64,000 bases of DNA from Setaria digitata (taxonomy: Eukaryota; Nematoda; Chromadorea; Rhabditida; Setariidae), in assembly GCA_003640385.1 (NCBI GenBank), contig RCAB01000095.1, positions 1 to 64,000 on the forward strand. The letters run 5' to 3'. The notes under the pieces were generated by a model that saw only the letters and a list, made by a program, of their open reading frames with translations, had not been told where the DNA came from and did no database searches. Of this stretch, positions 11,024 through 23,300 are shown piece by piece; positions within the stretch are counted from its first letter, which is position 1; every line of letters begins with the position of its first letter. Both the position numbers and the translations under genes were made by a program.

Positions 11024-12871
11024 TTAATGATCTAAGGATGAACACTGTCTACAGCGGAAACAGAATCCATACTGAGAGTGTCCTATGATCCACTCGATAA
11101 AGATGCAAAGTGGTTTCAGCGATCTGCATGCATAGTTGCATTCTGAAATTGGCTCTGATTCGGTTTAAATAATCACAAATTACCGCTTGCAAAAATTATC
11201 AATCGTCATATATTTAGTGCTCAGTAATATATGATGGCACATAATCAGTATTGATCAGTTATTTTCTGGATCAGGCATTATCCTTACATCATGATCAATC
11301 TGTTCCTCAAGATTACTGGTTTTCGTTTATAGTAATATCTAACAAAAAAATTGTTAAGCGCCCTTTTTTCCAATTCATACCTTCTGCTGATGGCACCTCA
11401 CTGTCGCAAAAGCCGCATGTTTTGGCACAAAATTCTTTGGCTAATGAGCTTGTACAATTGACATTTCCCTTACATTTATCATATTTGTCCTCACAAGCTG
11501 GAAAAGATTGGGTTTGATCAAGTGCCGGTAAATTTTTTCATTTTATCTATATATTTCCTTTATTATAAACTTACCGGGAGTTACCGGTGAAGAAGGTATC
11601 GTTTCACAGAGCCCACACGTTTCGGCACATAACTGCTTAGCTACTGGATCCGTGCAATCCATCCCATCTTCGCACTGACCAAATAAATCCTCACAGACTG
11701 CAAAAGAATAGGATCGTTGGAGAATTTCTTGTAAAATAATTTCTGTTACCCGTGTTAAATATCTCAATATAACAAATCCCGAATTGCAAGCTCACCGGGA
11801 GCTACCGTTGAAGATGTTATTCCACAGAATCCGCATGTTTTGGGACACAGTTCTTTAGCTATCGGATCCATACAATCCATGTAACTTCCGCACTGATCAT
11901 AAAAGTCTTCACAGACTGAAAAAAGAATTACTTGGCGGGGGAATTCTTATAAGCAGTTTCTGTAATCCAGTTGATTAACATTAATTGTTGCTTTCTTGAA
12001 CACATCCGAATTATGGACTTACCGGGAGTTGCCGTTACCGTTGAGGAAGGTGTAGTCCCGCAAAATCCACACGTTTTAGCGCAGAATTCCTGGGCTAAGT
12101 CATTCAAGCAACTCATTCTAGTTTTGCATTTATCATATCTATCTTCGCAAGCTGGAAAACGTCAGGATAATTTCTTCTGTCACTGAGGTTTAATTATATT
12201 AGATTTGTTGCATTCTCTATAAACCTCCAGACAGACTTACCGGGAGTTACCGTTATCGTCGAAAAGGATGTTATTCCACAAAAGCCACACGTTTTAGCAC
12301 AGAATTCTTCAGCTAAGTCACTTGAGCAATTTAGTTTACTCTTGCATTTACTGTATCTATCTTCGCAAACTAAAAAATATTGGAATCAGTTTCCGTCATT
12401 CGGTTTGATTATCTCAGTTTTCCAACGATCGCTGTAGTACAAACTCTCCAGGAGACACCGTTGAAGGAAGCGTGATTCGCAGAACAGATACCTTTCAATC
12501 CAAAAGTTCCTTCACTATTGTGATTACTATAGCTTATAATGCTCTCTTGCTATAGCTAATTTTGTCAAAATCTTTTTTCTTTTGTTTTATTATTGAACAC
12601 ACATTCTACAGGAGCATGAAATCATACTTAGAAACTCAAATTTACTCTGTCTCGACTGCTATCAAAATTCAAGTGTTTAGACGATAATATTCATTTGATT
12701 TCTTAGCTTCTCCGCGTAATAAATCGATTTCTGATTCACAAATTAAACTGAACACTTTGAAGCTATGTGACGGGTAAAATTATTGAGAAATGCACAAAAT
12801 ATACCTTTATCTTTAGCAAAAATAATTTGCATACAAATGATGAAGACAGCCGAAGTTAAGCTTCGAAACAT
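11024..12871 (-). CDS. Secreted multi-ShKT protein (five modules plus divergent C-terminal module)
   Basis: Seven exons: 12871-12805 (signal peptide, 22 residues beginning MFRSLTSAVFIICMQ), then 12369-12241, 12151-12023, 11915-11796, 11697-11575, 11497-11381 and 11142-11024; 804 bp, 267 residues. Exons 2 to 6 each encode exactly one ShKT domain with the pattern (V/A)CED...C...C...L.EFCAKTCGFC, followed by a Thr/Ser/Pro linker ending TPG or similar. All internal boundaries are phase 1, so modules can be added or lost without frame damage. The last exon is also entered in phase 1 and has six cysteines but a different spacing (CNYAC start, CFRCRQC end), then stops. ShKT modules are a six-cysteine fold found in nematode surface and secreted proteins, often fused to enzymes; no enzyme domain is present here. 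A relic module lies in the first intron. The role is unknown; the leader suggests secretion. Confidence 0.88.
12445..12487 (-). pseudogene. Relic ShKT exon fragment
   Basis: The minus strand here matches the 3' end of the neighbouring ShKT exons (the part encoding FCG-I-T, a Ser/Thr/Val linker and PG). It has lost one base in the glycine codon after the last cysteine, and the position of the splice donor reads GAGAG instead of GTAAG. The domain's upstream cysteines are not recognisable. It lies inside the first intron of the functional array, in the right place and orientation for a former additional module. Confidence 0.6.
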
Positions 12872-14187
12872 ATTTGAATAACTTTTCTTTCCTGGAAAAT
12901 ATCGGAAGCGAAACAATCCAAATGCAATAATCTTATATCACTTTTTTGGGTATAATTTTGTTAAGTTTTCTTATAGTCAAGATTCGACAACACTAAGAAT
13001 TTATCTGTCATAAACGTTGTTATTTTAATGAATGACGAAAGGCTTCTTGAACTGAGGAGAAATTTCACATATTTTGTTTTTAAGAAAAGACTTTCAACAA
13101 AAGTAAATGCACTATTTGTTACAGCAAATTTATTGTTTGCATTATAAAATTCCAATTTATCTAAATCACTGGATCCATCTTATCATTAGGTTTTACGGAA
13201 AAAGGAATGATAAGATTTGCAATTTCGACATGGAAACTGTAGCTTAAATTAGCCTTAGACGCTTGCTTAGAAGGAGGCGCACTAACATCTCCGGTCTATA
13301 ACGGATGATCGCATTTATATGGGTTCCGGATGTCTCCCTAAAATATACTAGTTAAGGCGGATGAATCACAGGTATAAAAAGTTTATTCCTTGATTTTGTT
13401 TGCTTTATCGTTTATCGTAGTTATGAATCATTTAACTGATAAAATTTTGTCCTTATCATTGAAAGGAAACGTTAGATTATATAGCATATTTTATTGAATT
13501 TATTTCACCATAAAATTTATTCCAAAATTTAGTACAGTCGTTCATTTTTAAAATATCGGTAACATTTGAAGTATCTTCTTTTCTCACGATCAAAAATTGC
13601 TATTTCTGGATTGATTCATTCAAGATCAAAGGAACATGTCGACTAATAATTGTTATGAACAAGCAACGAAGCATGCATAGAATATACAAATTTGCAATGA
13701 AGGACTTATCAATAAATATAATGATAAGCTATAATTTGCAGTTTTTGCTATTCAAGACATTGATGGCATTTTTGAGGCTTTCATCTAAAGTATAAGTCTA
13801 AAGAGATTCTGCGAGTATGCAAATGTTACTTGACAAAATAATTTAACTTGAAAAATTAAAATAGGACTATAATTAGGCATAATTTGACTAGCTTTACACA
13901 TTTTTTACTCCTTTTTTATTATCAGAATGATGAACAAGTAAATAACTGATATTTAGCTCCATGATTCTTAATTATTATGACTAATTTAAAATATATGTAG
14001 ACTTTATCAATTAACTTACTTCTTCCTTCTATTAATTTTATCATTTTTTTTATTAGTATCTCTAATTTTATCATTTTACTCCATTTCATTCAATATATTT
14101 ATTTTGTGATAACAATAAGCCTAAGCCATATTTTTATTGTTTGCTATTTACGAAATTGTTCTCACTTACCGGTCACTCAGATATTAC
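12872..14187. other. Intergenic, AT-rich
   Basis: Upstream flank of the minus-strand ShKT gene. The frame at 12961-13155 has no motif and no splice sites. No other gene or repeat was seen; the promoter should lie just above 12871 but I see no defined element. Confidence 0.5.
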
Positions 14188-14474
14188 ACAATGTGTAATT
14201 CTAAATGACCGGTATGTTAAAAATGATTATGAGAGAGTGTTAATTGTTACTCTGTAAATTAGTTGTAATTAATTAGCAGTTAATTTTTTTGCCTATGAAT
14301 GATAGCTCGCTTATAATCGTTACTTACATTNACAATGTGTAATTCTAAATGACCGGTATGTTAAAAATGATTATGAGAGAGCGTTAATTGTTACTCTGTA
14401 AATTAGTTGTAATTAATTAACAGTTAATTTTTTTGCCTATGAATGATAGCTCGCTTATAATCGTTACTTACATT
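14188..14474 (+). repeat. 143-bp tandem duplication separated by one N
   Basis: Bases 14188-14330 and 14332-14474 are the same 143-bp block starting ACAATGTGTAATTC and ending TTACTTACATT, with two substitutions visible (gtgtt/gcgtt and agcag/aacag). A single N at 14331 sits exactly between them. The most economical reading is two contig ends, or two haplotype copies, joined by the assembler with a one-base placeholder. A genuine tandem duplication is possible. Confidence 0.85.
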
Positions 14475-14587
14475 TCTTTTTTTTTTTTTTTTTTTTGTTG
14501 CTTCACAGATGTGTCACAATTTCATATTTCACGATTTGAAATAATTGTTTTGCCGATAACACTGCTGCATTAGATTGATTTTGTGAG

Positions 14588-14713
14588 CCAAATGTAAGCC
14601 AAGTCGAGAAGAAAACTAGAAAGCCTATGGCATCTATCGTACCAGTTGAGACTGCACTAATCCCAAAACTAAACACCACAGATCAATTTCTACAAATTAT
14701 TCATCTCGAGTAA
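14588..14713 (+). other. Coding-like segment, unassigned
   Basis: An open frame with good local codon character, including an ATG at 14627 followed by ASIVPVETALIPKLNTTDQ. It either ends at a TAA at 14711 or is spliced at the donor GTAAAA at 14710. It could be a first exon of the MSP-domain gene, but the phase left by that donor (two bases) does not match the first confident exon of that gene, so I keep it separate. Confidence 0.3.
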
Positions 14714-15869
14714 AAAAGTTTGACAAATCACCGCCATCAAAATTATTTAATAACAAATTTATTAAAACAGCAAATAACAATCTATTCAATAGATAGATAT
14801 AGTAGTAAAATTCAGTACAAAGAATCGAATTATAGATTATCATACGATAATGCTGTTTTCGAAATCAGCTTATTATCAAAATCAGCAAGCTTTTGGCACT
14901 TGACAATTTGCTAGTAACTTGATATTTATTAATTCACACATAAATTTAACCTCCGGAAGTAATTTTATCAATTTTTATCCCAATTTTAAATATTATTGGA
15001 AATGTAAATTGGGATAAATTAGGAAATTTAAGTCACCTAAAGAGCACCTCTTAGCAGCCGAATTTAAAGACTGAATTTATTTAAAAATTTAAAATTGAGA
15101 AAGTTATTTACTTGAGTGATTAAGCGATTTTGTAAAAAAAAGTCTATCTATTAGAATTTCTTCTTGAAGAGTAAACAGAATAACATGATGATGACATCAT
15201 TAATTCACACTTTTAGTTAATCATAGTAGAAAGCGAGCAAAAAGAAATTGCTGTTAACAGTAAAAAATAATTAAGAAACTGCTACATAAAATTGAAATTA
15301 ATTAAGATTTTAATAGGTTTGAGGCTTTTAAAACATAATCAAACTTTAATTTTATATTTCAAAGAAAGTCAGGAATCATTTCAGCCAAAACAAAAAAAAA
15401 AAAGAAGGAAAAAATCGCCTAATTGGTGGATTCTTTAAAAAACAATCCACTATCTGCAATATTCATTCCTTAAAAATAATCGATTTTTTTTAATTTTCCC
15501 TCTTATTTTTAAAATGCTTTGCAATTGTTTTTAAATGAAAATTTAATTTACAAATTTGCATATTTTTCAAAATCCTTCAACACATGTCACATCATTTTCT
15601 GTCACAACAACTGTTTATGCAAATGACTAGTAGTAATTGGCATATAATAAGTTTCATTAATTATTAATTGAGCATTGTTAAGAAATTCGGCAGCTAATAA
15701 ATGTGTGCCAGTAGTATATTTATGGTTTTTTTCTATCCACCGTTGCTAGCTATTTCTATCATATGTTCATGCAAGAAACGACTGAAATTCCTCTCGTTGG
15801 TTTGTTTTTTCAGCTTAAAAAAATATTTAAAACTACCCTGCAAACTGCTTCCAGAAGCTTAATAAGACT

Positions 15870-18800
15870 ATGATTATTGCAGTAACTAGTAAGGTATATT
15901 TTCAGACTGCGACTGATAAAGCCAAAGCAGCAGCAGTAGCAACTGTTCCCAAAAATCAGAAGATTTTATCAGAAAATTTATCATCGAAATGTCAGGCAAC
16001 GAAGAGCAGTCATGATATCAGTATCAGTAGTAATATACAGTCAATGAAAACTACTGATAATGAAGCATTGAAGAAGATCAACACGGTAATTTGACACAAA
16101 AATAACAGAAAAAGAGTCAGAAACTTCCAGATAGACAGGATGTACTTGACTCATTGTACATGGATTTACAAGAATACCTAATTAAATTAATGCCGTATAA
16201 TTTATAACTTCCAAACTAATCCTCCACTGACTTATTTTCTAGTTTAATTATAAGTTATTAAGATAATATTCTCAGCTTTACTCACTTCTGTATACCAACT
16301 TGATAATGCTTCATTAGTGTCACCGTTGAAATGTGCTGTATCATCCTTAATTCACTTATTTTCTGCTTCTTGAATTTAATCTTGTCTTTAATTCTTTAGT
16401 CTGTTCATATGATCTGATTATTTCCGGATCAGATGAAGGAAAAAGAATCAAGAAAACAGAGGATATCAGCGAAAGAAAGCCCAGAATCACAGGCTCAACA
16501 AATAAAGCCAAATGATTCGAACTGCAAACATTTTGGAAAGCAATCAATTATCAGCGACGATTTATCAGCATCGCTTTCGAGAAGCACCGTATCATCCGGT
16601 GGTTCATTTATTTACCAAGCAGATCTGTTGTTACAGGTACCGTTTCTCTTCTGTGACCAAACTTCCAAAGGTTTCTATTCTCCTAAAATTTTAATTTGTT
16701 AATTATGGCCGAGTATTTAAAAAAAAAAAGGTCATATAGGTCATCATGCAAATTTTTAATCGTTTAAAAAGTGGTGATAATGCTAACATCACAACTGTTA
16801 TGGCTTCCTTCTTAAATTTTGAATTTTTTAAATTCGGTTTGAAGAGATGCACTCTATATTTCCTTTGTTCATCAGCATCATCAAATAAGTTCCTCTCAAT
16901 AATTAATTGAATTGAAAAAAAATGTAGGAAGGTTCTAATTAATACAACTACAGAGTACAAACTACAGAATCTAACTGAGAGTCGTTCAGCAATAAAGATT
17001 ATTTTTAATTTGAATCTGCTGAAATTGATTTAATTGCAGTTGGTAAATTTAAATTTAGAAAAGTAAATCAGAAATGGCAAGTGATGACAAGTGGGACGTC
17101 TCCCAGAACGGAGGTACAATATTTGTATCGTATAATAAGTTATACCTTATCAGACGAGTTGCATTTCAAAAACGATTTTTGGTACTTAAATTCAGAGCAA
17201 TTAAAGCAACGGATTGCTAATAAAGCGAAATTAAACGCATTGGTGACTGATGATATTATTCTATTCCCACGTGAACTTAAATGGAAATTGCTAAATATCG
17301 TCCAAACGGTACAACTACAGAATCTAACTGAGAACCGTTATGCCGTAAAGGTTGTTTTTAATATGAATTTGCTTAAGTTGATTTAATTGCGGTTGGTAAA
17401 TTATAAAAGCTGCTTCTGAATACACCTGGTGTAGTAGCAAACTTGTAAAGCTTAATAAAATTGCATAATTGAACAGAAATTGCTTAACTTGAAATTGAAA
17501 ATTAAAAAATTTAAATTAAAAAATTCATTCATTCAGAGCTAATATAAACTTTTCTATTGCAACACTTACATTCAGTGATAGAAACGAGAATCGCTCAAGA
17601 AATGAAATGATAATTTCAAATACTACAAAACAGTAATTTTTGACAGTATGGAGGGCGATGAATATTTTATCATTTCTGATAATTACGCGAAACTTTTCCT
17701 GAGCTTCAGTCATTGCAACATTTGACTTCTGCTTTTTTCTTTTTTTGTGTTTCCTAATTTTCAATTCATTCTATCAGTCATATTATTGCAATTTTCATTT
17801 CCTTAATGAAAAAGAAAATCTAATTTGCATATGTATTTCATTTGTTATGACTAATACGCTTGAACAGTTTATAATATTTGTAAATGGAAGCTCATTAATC
17901 AAACAGTAGAGGTTGATTAATTAAGCTTCTGCTATCCAATCTTCGTGAAAGTTTCTGACATGAAAACTTCTGATTAAGCAAGCTTAACTAAAAGTCATAT
18001 TACAGTACTATGATTCTTAATGCCAAGGATTTTTAATCTAAAATTTTTTTTTTTTTTTAAAAAGAAAGAAAAAGAGAAAAGAAAAAAAAAAATTTTTTTC
18101 TTGCCACTAAAAACATCGAAGTTGAATGCATTCAATCACTATTTTTTACAAGTGCATGTATACATTTTAAAAGAATCAAAGAATTCAATTAGGTGGGAGT
18201 CGATACGATATATTAATTATAATGAGTATTTTATTTTAGCAATTCTTTTTCAGGTAAAATGCACGGATAACAATTTATACAGAGTGAAGCCTGTGTTTGC
18301 ATTTCTTGAGCCTAAAAGTTTTGTTGCTTTTGATGTTACTCGACGTGATGGTGTCGAAACTGTTGATTACATCCTTTTTCTGACTACTTCGGTATACTCC
18401 TTTAATTGGATTTAAATGTATTTAATTTAAAAAAATTTTTAATTTAAATATATATTATATTGATTATTCTGAGCGTGGAGTCGATCATCAGATAATCAAC
18501 AAATAGGATGAAAATTAGTACCAGAGATAGTCTAAGCATCAGAGAAAGCACTCTGAAAGGCTTATTAGGAATCAGATACCTTGGAGTGATTCCTCAAACA
18601 TCACTTCCAACAACGGTTCAGAAAAAACCTGCGCATCGATCTTTTAAATCACTGACTTGTTTCGATATTAGGCGGAAAAAAGCGATGATGACGTACGCAA
18701 GCTTTTTATGGATTCTGTGGCAGGGAACAGTGATATTGTTCAGGTGGTCGAGAACAACGTCACAGAAACCTTGCCAAACAAAACGGCAGATTCGTGTTAA
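15870..18800 (+). CDS. MSP-domain protein with long polar N-terminal region
   Basis: Five exons joined in phase 0: 15870-16085, 16433-16636, 17072-17350, 18254-18391, 18672-18800; 966 bp, 321 residues. The C-terminal third is a major-sperm-protein (immunoglobulin-like) domain. It runs from DDIILFPREL through VQLQNLTENRYAVK, the diagnostic VKCTDNNLYRVKPVFAFLEP, and FDVTRRDG to DYILFLTT, then a polar tail ending NKTADSC. The MSP fold acts in nematode sperm motility and signalling, and in VAP-type proteins that bind FFAT motifs; which applies here cannot be told. The first 130 or so residues are Ser/Lys/Gln-rich and probably disordered. There is no transmembrane segment at the end, unlike VAP. 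The start is the least certain part: the ATG at 15870 is in frame, but a TTTTCAG acceptor at 15905 suggests an upstream exon. AATAAA overlaps the stop. Confidence 0.82.
16955..17049 (+). repeat. Decayed copy of the 3' end of the MSP-gene third exon
   Basis: This 95-bp stretch in the intron before exon 3 resembles 17309-17403, which spans the last codons of exon 3 and the start of the following intron. The coding part reads QNLTESRSAIK against QNLTENRYAVK. The position of the splice donor is AT instead of GT, so the copy could not be spliced as the original is. The intronic part (ttgatttaattgc..gttggtaaatt) is also shared, showing that a genomic piece and not a transcript was copied. Confidence 0.75.
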
Positions 18801-20366
18801 ATAAACAATGAGATTGTAAATAATAGAAAAATAAGAAAAATTAATCACTTTTTTGTTAATGAAATTGCTTTTTAATGTTATTAAATGCAGCAAAAAGATG
18901 TAATTTCATTGAAAATTTTTCTAAGAAATTGAATTTCTTTTTGCAATAAAATTAAATCGCAAAATTTGATTGCATTTATGAAATTGCAACTCATTTATGA
19001 AATCGAAGAAATCAATGAAGCGCATACTTCTGTGCCTTCGAATAATGCCGGCAAGAATTTGAAAAAATAAAATATAATCAACAAACGATTTAAAAGCTTT
19101 CACAGAAACTGTTTATAACAAATATATATATATATATATATACAAATATTAGTTTGAAACTGTCAAGTGGATTGAACCGATCTGACCTGATTTGTCTGGT
19201 AGTGTCACTTGTTGTTGCCTTTCTGGATAAAGAAATAGGAAATGTTTTTTCAAACTGACTAAAGTTCCAGGAATGAAAAGTGAAATGAATTAAGGACGAG
19301 ACAAGTTTGGGCCAAGTAAACAACATGGAGAGATGAGCAATTTGCTAAAAAGTTATCACGTGAATAAATTTATTACTCACAAAATCATTTGAATTTCCTA
19401 AAATGATTTCATGAAGTGGTGACATGCACTAACAGCCACCGAAAAGCTCCATAGCAACGTGACGCATATAACGGCTGCTTTATATCATCAGGCCAAATTT
19501 CATATTTTGTTTAATCAGTTATCATAAAACATTGCGATTTATTTGAGTGAAAAGTACTTAGATTAACTTTGACATGATTAGCATAAGCATTCTATCTTGA
19601 AGTTAACGCTACCAGTGATTGTAATTCTTATCACTTTACAGGAAATAATTTTTAAAATTTTGAAATTTAAAGTGAGCATCATAGGAATAAAATGGATATG
19701 TAGGGTGTAATTTGAAAAAAAGTCCTGAATGAGACTGATTAATTTCAATTTTAGTAATCAAAGGAGCACTGAGAATATGAGTTTTAAAATACTCATTGTT
19801 TTTTGCAATATAAAAACAATGATTAGTCCTTTTAAAATTTCCGTAGCTATAATCCTTGTGAAGCATATTCGAAATTAAGACTTCAAAAATGACTTATACT
19901 TACACATATAAGTAGTAAGTTTTCATATCCGATGGCATCTTGATATTAAATGATCAGTTTTATTTATCAGACTTAGTTAAAAATATTTCTTTCTTTCTTT
20001 CTTTTTTTTTTGAAGTAGTAGGCTAAATACAAAATATTTAATTTTCTTTTGAGCACTTATTATTTTATGTTCCTTTTCAATTCTCTTTTAAGTAACTAAA
20101 AGTTACTTAATGTTTTAAATTTTTATTATACATTCCATAAACTTTAAAAGACATTTCAAAAGAAACCATACAGATTAATTATTACCAAAAAATATCCCCA
20201 AACTGAGCTTCTTGTTACTGTGACTACACCCTTGACACTAGATAGACGGAGTGGATTGCTGAATTTTAAAGAAAATAATCTTGTCTTTTTCTAAATTTAT
20301 TAAAGTTCCAGAAAAATCAGTGAAAATGCTATAGAAGAATTTCAAAATTCAAAACTCGTCTTCCAG
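18801..20366. other. Intergenic, MSP gene to ankyrin gene
   Basis: AT-rich spacer with a dinucleotide (AT)n run at 19122-19142 and poly(T) near 20005. Open frames at 18921-19103, 19090-19326 and 19636-19866 lack motifs and splice partners. No gene is supported. Confidence 0.55.
19122..19142. repeat. (AT)n microsatellite
   Basis: Uninterrupted AT dinucleotide run of about ten units in the spacer between the MSP and ankyrin genes. Confidence 0.9.
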
Positions 20367-23300
20367 ATGTCTCTTATACGTGCTTTAGACGGGTCAGATA
20401 TGATTTCTACGGCTAGAATTCTTGATTCATTTCCCGTAGGTTAATTTATCTTTTTATTTAGTAAACATTTAAGCATAACCGAACATTCTCGCTAAAAGCC
20501 ATTGCATTTGTAATTTTCCGACAAAATGAAAGCACAAAATTGTTATTTTAATTACTTTATCGGTTTTCTTTTCTTGGCTTTTAAATAAATTTTACGTAAT
20601 TATTTCTAAATCTAACTTATTTTTACCGCATTGCAATTTCCCTATTGAAACTTGGGAGAAATGAAATAATTTTTTCTTTCTTTTTTTTAATAACGAATTA
20701 ATCTATTTGTTGAAACATTCAATATTAAGAATGAAGTGTTTTCTCGAGATAGCGAAGATCGAGTTGCGCTGCACTATGCAGCCGAAACAGCTGATGCCGA
20801 AACATTTAAGAGAATTCTGGAAATGGATCACTCATTGGTTCATTGTCAAGACCAGAATGGGTACTCCAATTTATTTAATTAGCTTCCTTTAATTAATTAT
20901 TAATAAAATAGAAAAGTAATTTAACTTTCAATTACTTCCACTTAGCTTTAAGGCCGTTGCTTAAACTTTGACATATATTGCATAACTTTTTTTCCTAACT
21001 TTATAATAATTACAGCTACACGCCATTACTAATAGCATCAATGAGCGGAAATGTGCCTGCGATAAAATTAATGATCGAAAATGGGATCCAAATCAATCAT
21101 TTAGATAAGGACAAACATTCATCTGTACATTGGGCTGTTGTATGTGGCCAAGTCTGTTTCTCTTTATTGGCTTTATTGTATTTAAAGATGTTGATGGTTT
21201 AAGCCAGAAAATAAGCTTATTACACACACAAATGGGTGGTCTTAATTATTACTGAATTGATCGCTGTTATTGTGAAATTAAGTAATTTTAACCTCCGTAA
21301 GAATGATCGTCTAGAAATAAAACTGATCTTGAGAAAATACTTTGCTTAGCAATATTATTTTATCAATTTTAATCCTCACTAATTGACTACTGAGCCACTG
21401 AGGAAACAAATTTATAGCTAGAAGCATTGATAACGCTGTTGGATAACGGTGCCAAAGTTGATTGTGCTGATAACCAGGTAGGTTTTTTCATTTTGATTTC
21501 ATTCAGTTTAATAACATTTCATTCAACTCTCAAATTCTTAATGACACTTCATTAAATTGTTTCAATTAATCCAACTAGTATCAGCAAATCATACAAGTGA
21601 TTCTCGTTTATTTATGTTTTGTCTCATTTGTTTGAAATTTTTGAGTAATATATTTCGCTTCGGCTTAATTGTTATCATTTGCTTGCCAACGAGTTTGTGC
21701 AAACCTATTTGTTAATTAAATTTAAAAATCTCCTTGGCTTTATCGCAGGGTGCGCAAGCAGTACACTACGCGGCAGCTGCAGAAAATATTTCGATGGAAC
21801 GTTGCGAAGCCATTTTGCATGTTTTGTTGAAACACGGGGCTAGACCGAATGCTCGAGACATAGACGGCCGTACACCGATATTGTGGGCTGCCAGTTATGG
21901 TGAATTTATTTCCTGAAAATATCCGGGGAAAGTGTTTCCTTCAAAACTTTGGAATTTAAAAAATCAAAGCCACTCTTCTTTCCATTGGTTATAAACTAAT
22001 CTGTTCCATTCCACGGAAAAGCAGTAAAAAATATTGCCAATAATCGATTTTCATTCAGGAAATCTGGAAATAATAATTAGCCTATTGCAAAACGGAGGAG
22101 ATGTGTATGCTGTGGACAGGGATCAGTTGGGTATGATACATTGTGCCGCAAGTCATGGCCAAGCACATATTATCGAATATGCTATCAGAAACTTAGATCT
22201 GGCCATTATTAATTCCGTAGACCGAAATGGTGATACCGCACTATTTTACGCTATCACATTAGGACATTATGAATGTGCCCGGTTACTGCTACTAAATGGA
22301 GCTGAAGTAAATCATCAGGTCAGGTGTGAAGTGAAACACTAACGCCATTTAGAATGCACCTACCAGAAATGAGCATTTTAAGAAAAATTCAGCTTCTTTC
22401 TGCAGGATCGTTACCTGCGATGTCCTAGTCATTGCGCTGCAGCGAAAGGTCAGTTAAGAATGCTTAAATTACTGAAACATTTTGGTGGAAGCTGCGGAAT
22501 CCAGAATCGACGAGGCGATCTACCCGTGCATGAAGCTATCCAGGCCGGTGCAAAAGGTGCACCAGTCACTGCCTTTATCACTAATTTTCATTTGCAAATG
22601 ATAGAGATCATAAATGCCAAAATGGAATGATTTATTGGTGACATCAGAAGTCTTTTTCGAAAGGTCCACGTATTCAACTTATTTCACTCAAACTATCGCC
22701 ACCAACGTCATTCACGTCATCACCAGCCTGAGGTACACTCCACTATTGGCGGGTCTGTCCTGATGATTATGGTCGCAAATCTCCTGAAACTTTTCCAACA
22801 AATTTAATGAAAAAACTTTAAACTGTTCAACTGCTACTCTTTTAGCACTTTTTTTAGATTGTGTTGAATATTTGCTTGCTTTGTATCCATCATCAATAAA
22901 TGCCTCAAATCATGAAGGTCGTACTGGATTACACCTGGCTGCCGCTTCCGGAAACATGGAAATGGTGATTCTGTTATGCAGCCGTAGTGCCATCATCAAT
23001 CCACTGATGCTCTATAAGGTAGGTAAAATCTGCACGAACTAAGTGCTATTCTATCACATTGTTCATATTGGGTAGCTTAGCAAGAAGTGATATTTTTTAG
23101 GATAAATTGTTAACGCCATTAGATCTGGCGAAAGAGAAGAATCATGAGTTGGTTGTAGAATATTTACGATTGCGACAAGGAGCTAAGTTAGCTGAGGAAC
23201 TGTCTGAGGAGACGAAGAAACTAGCAAAATCAAGTCTGCAACATCAGATTTCGGAAGGTTAATTGCATTTTCAGTTTATTCTGGAAGAGAACATGATATC

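Noticed and set aside
18508..18804. ATG-started 98-codon frame overlapping the last MSP-gene exon
   Set aside because: The overlapping frame from 18672 continues the MSP protein in phase 0 to a stop; this ORF is a shadow of it plus intron.
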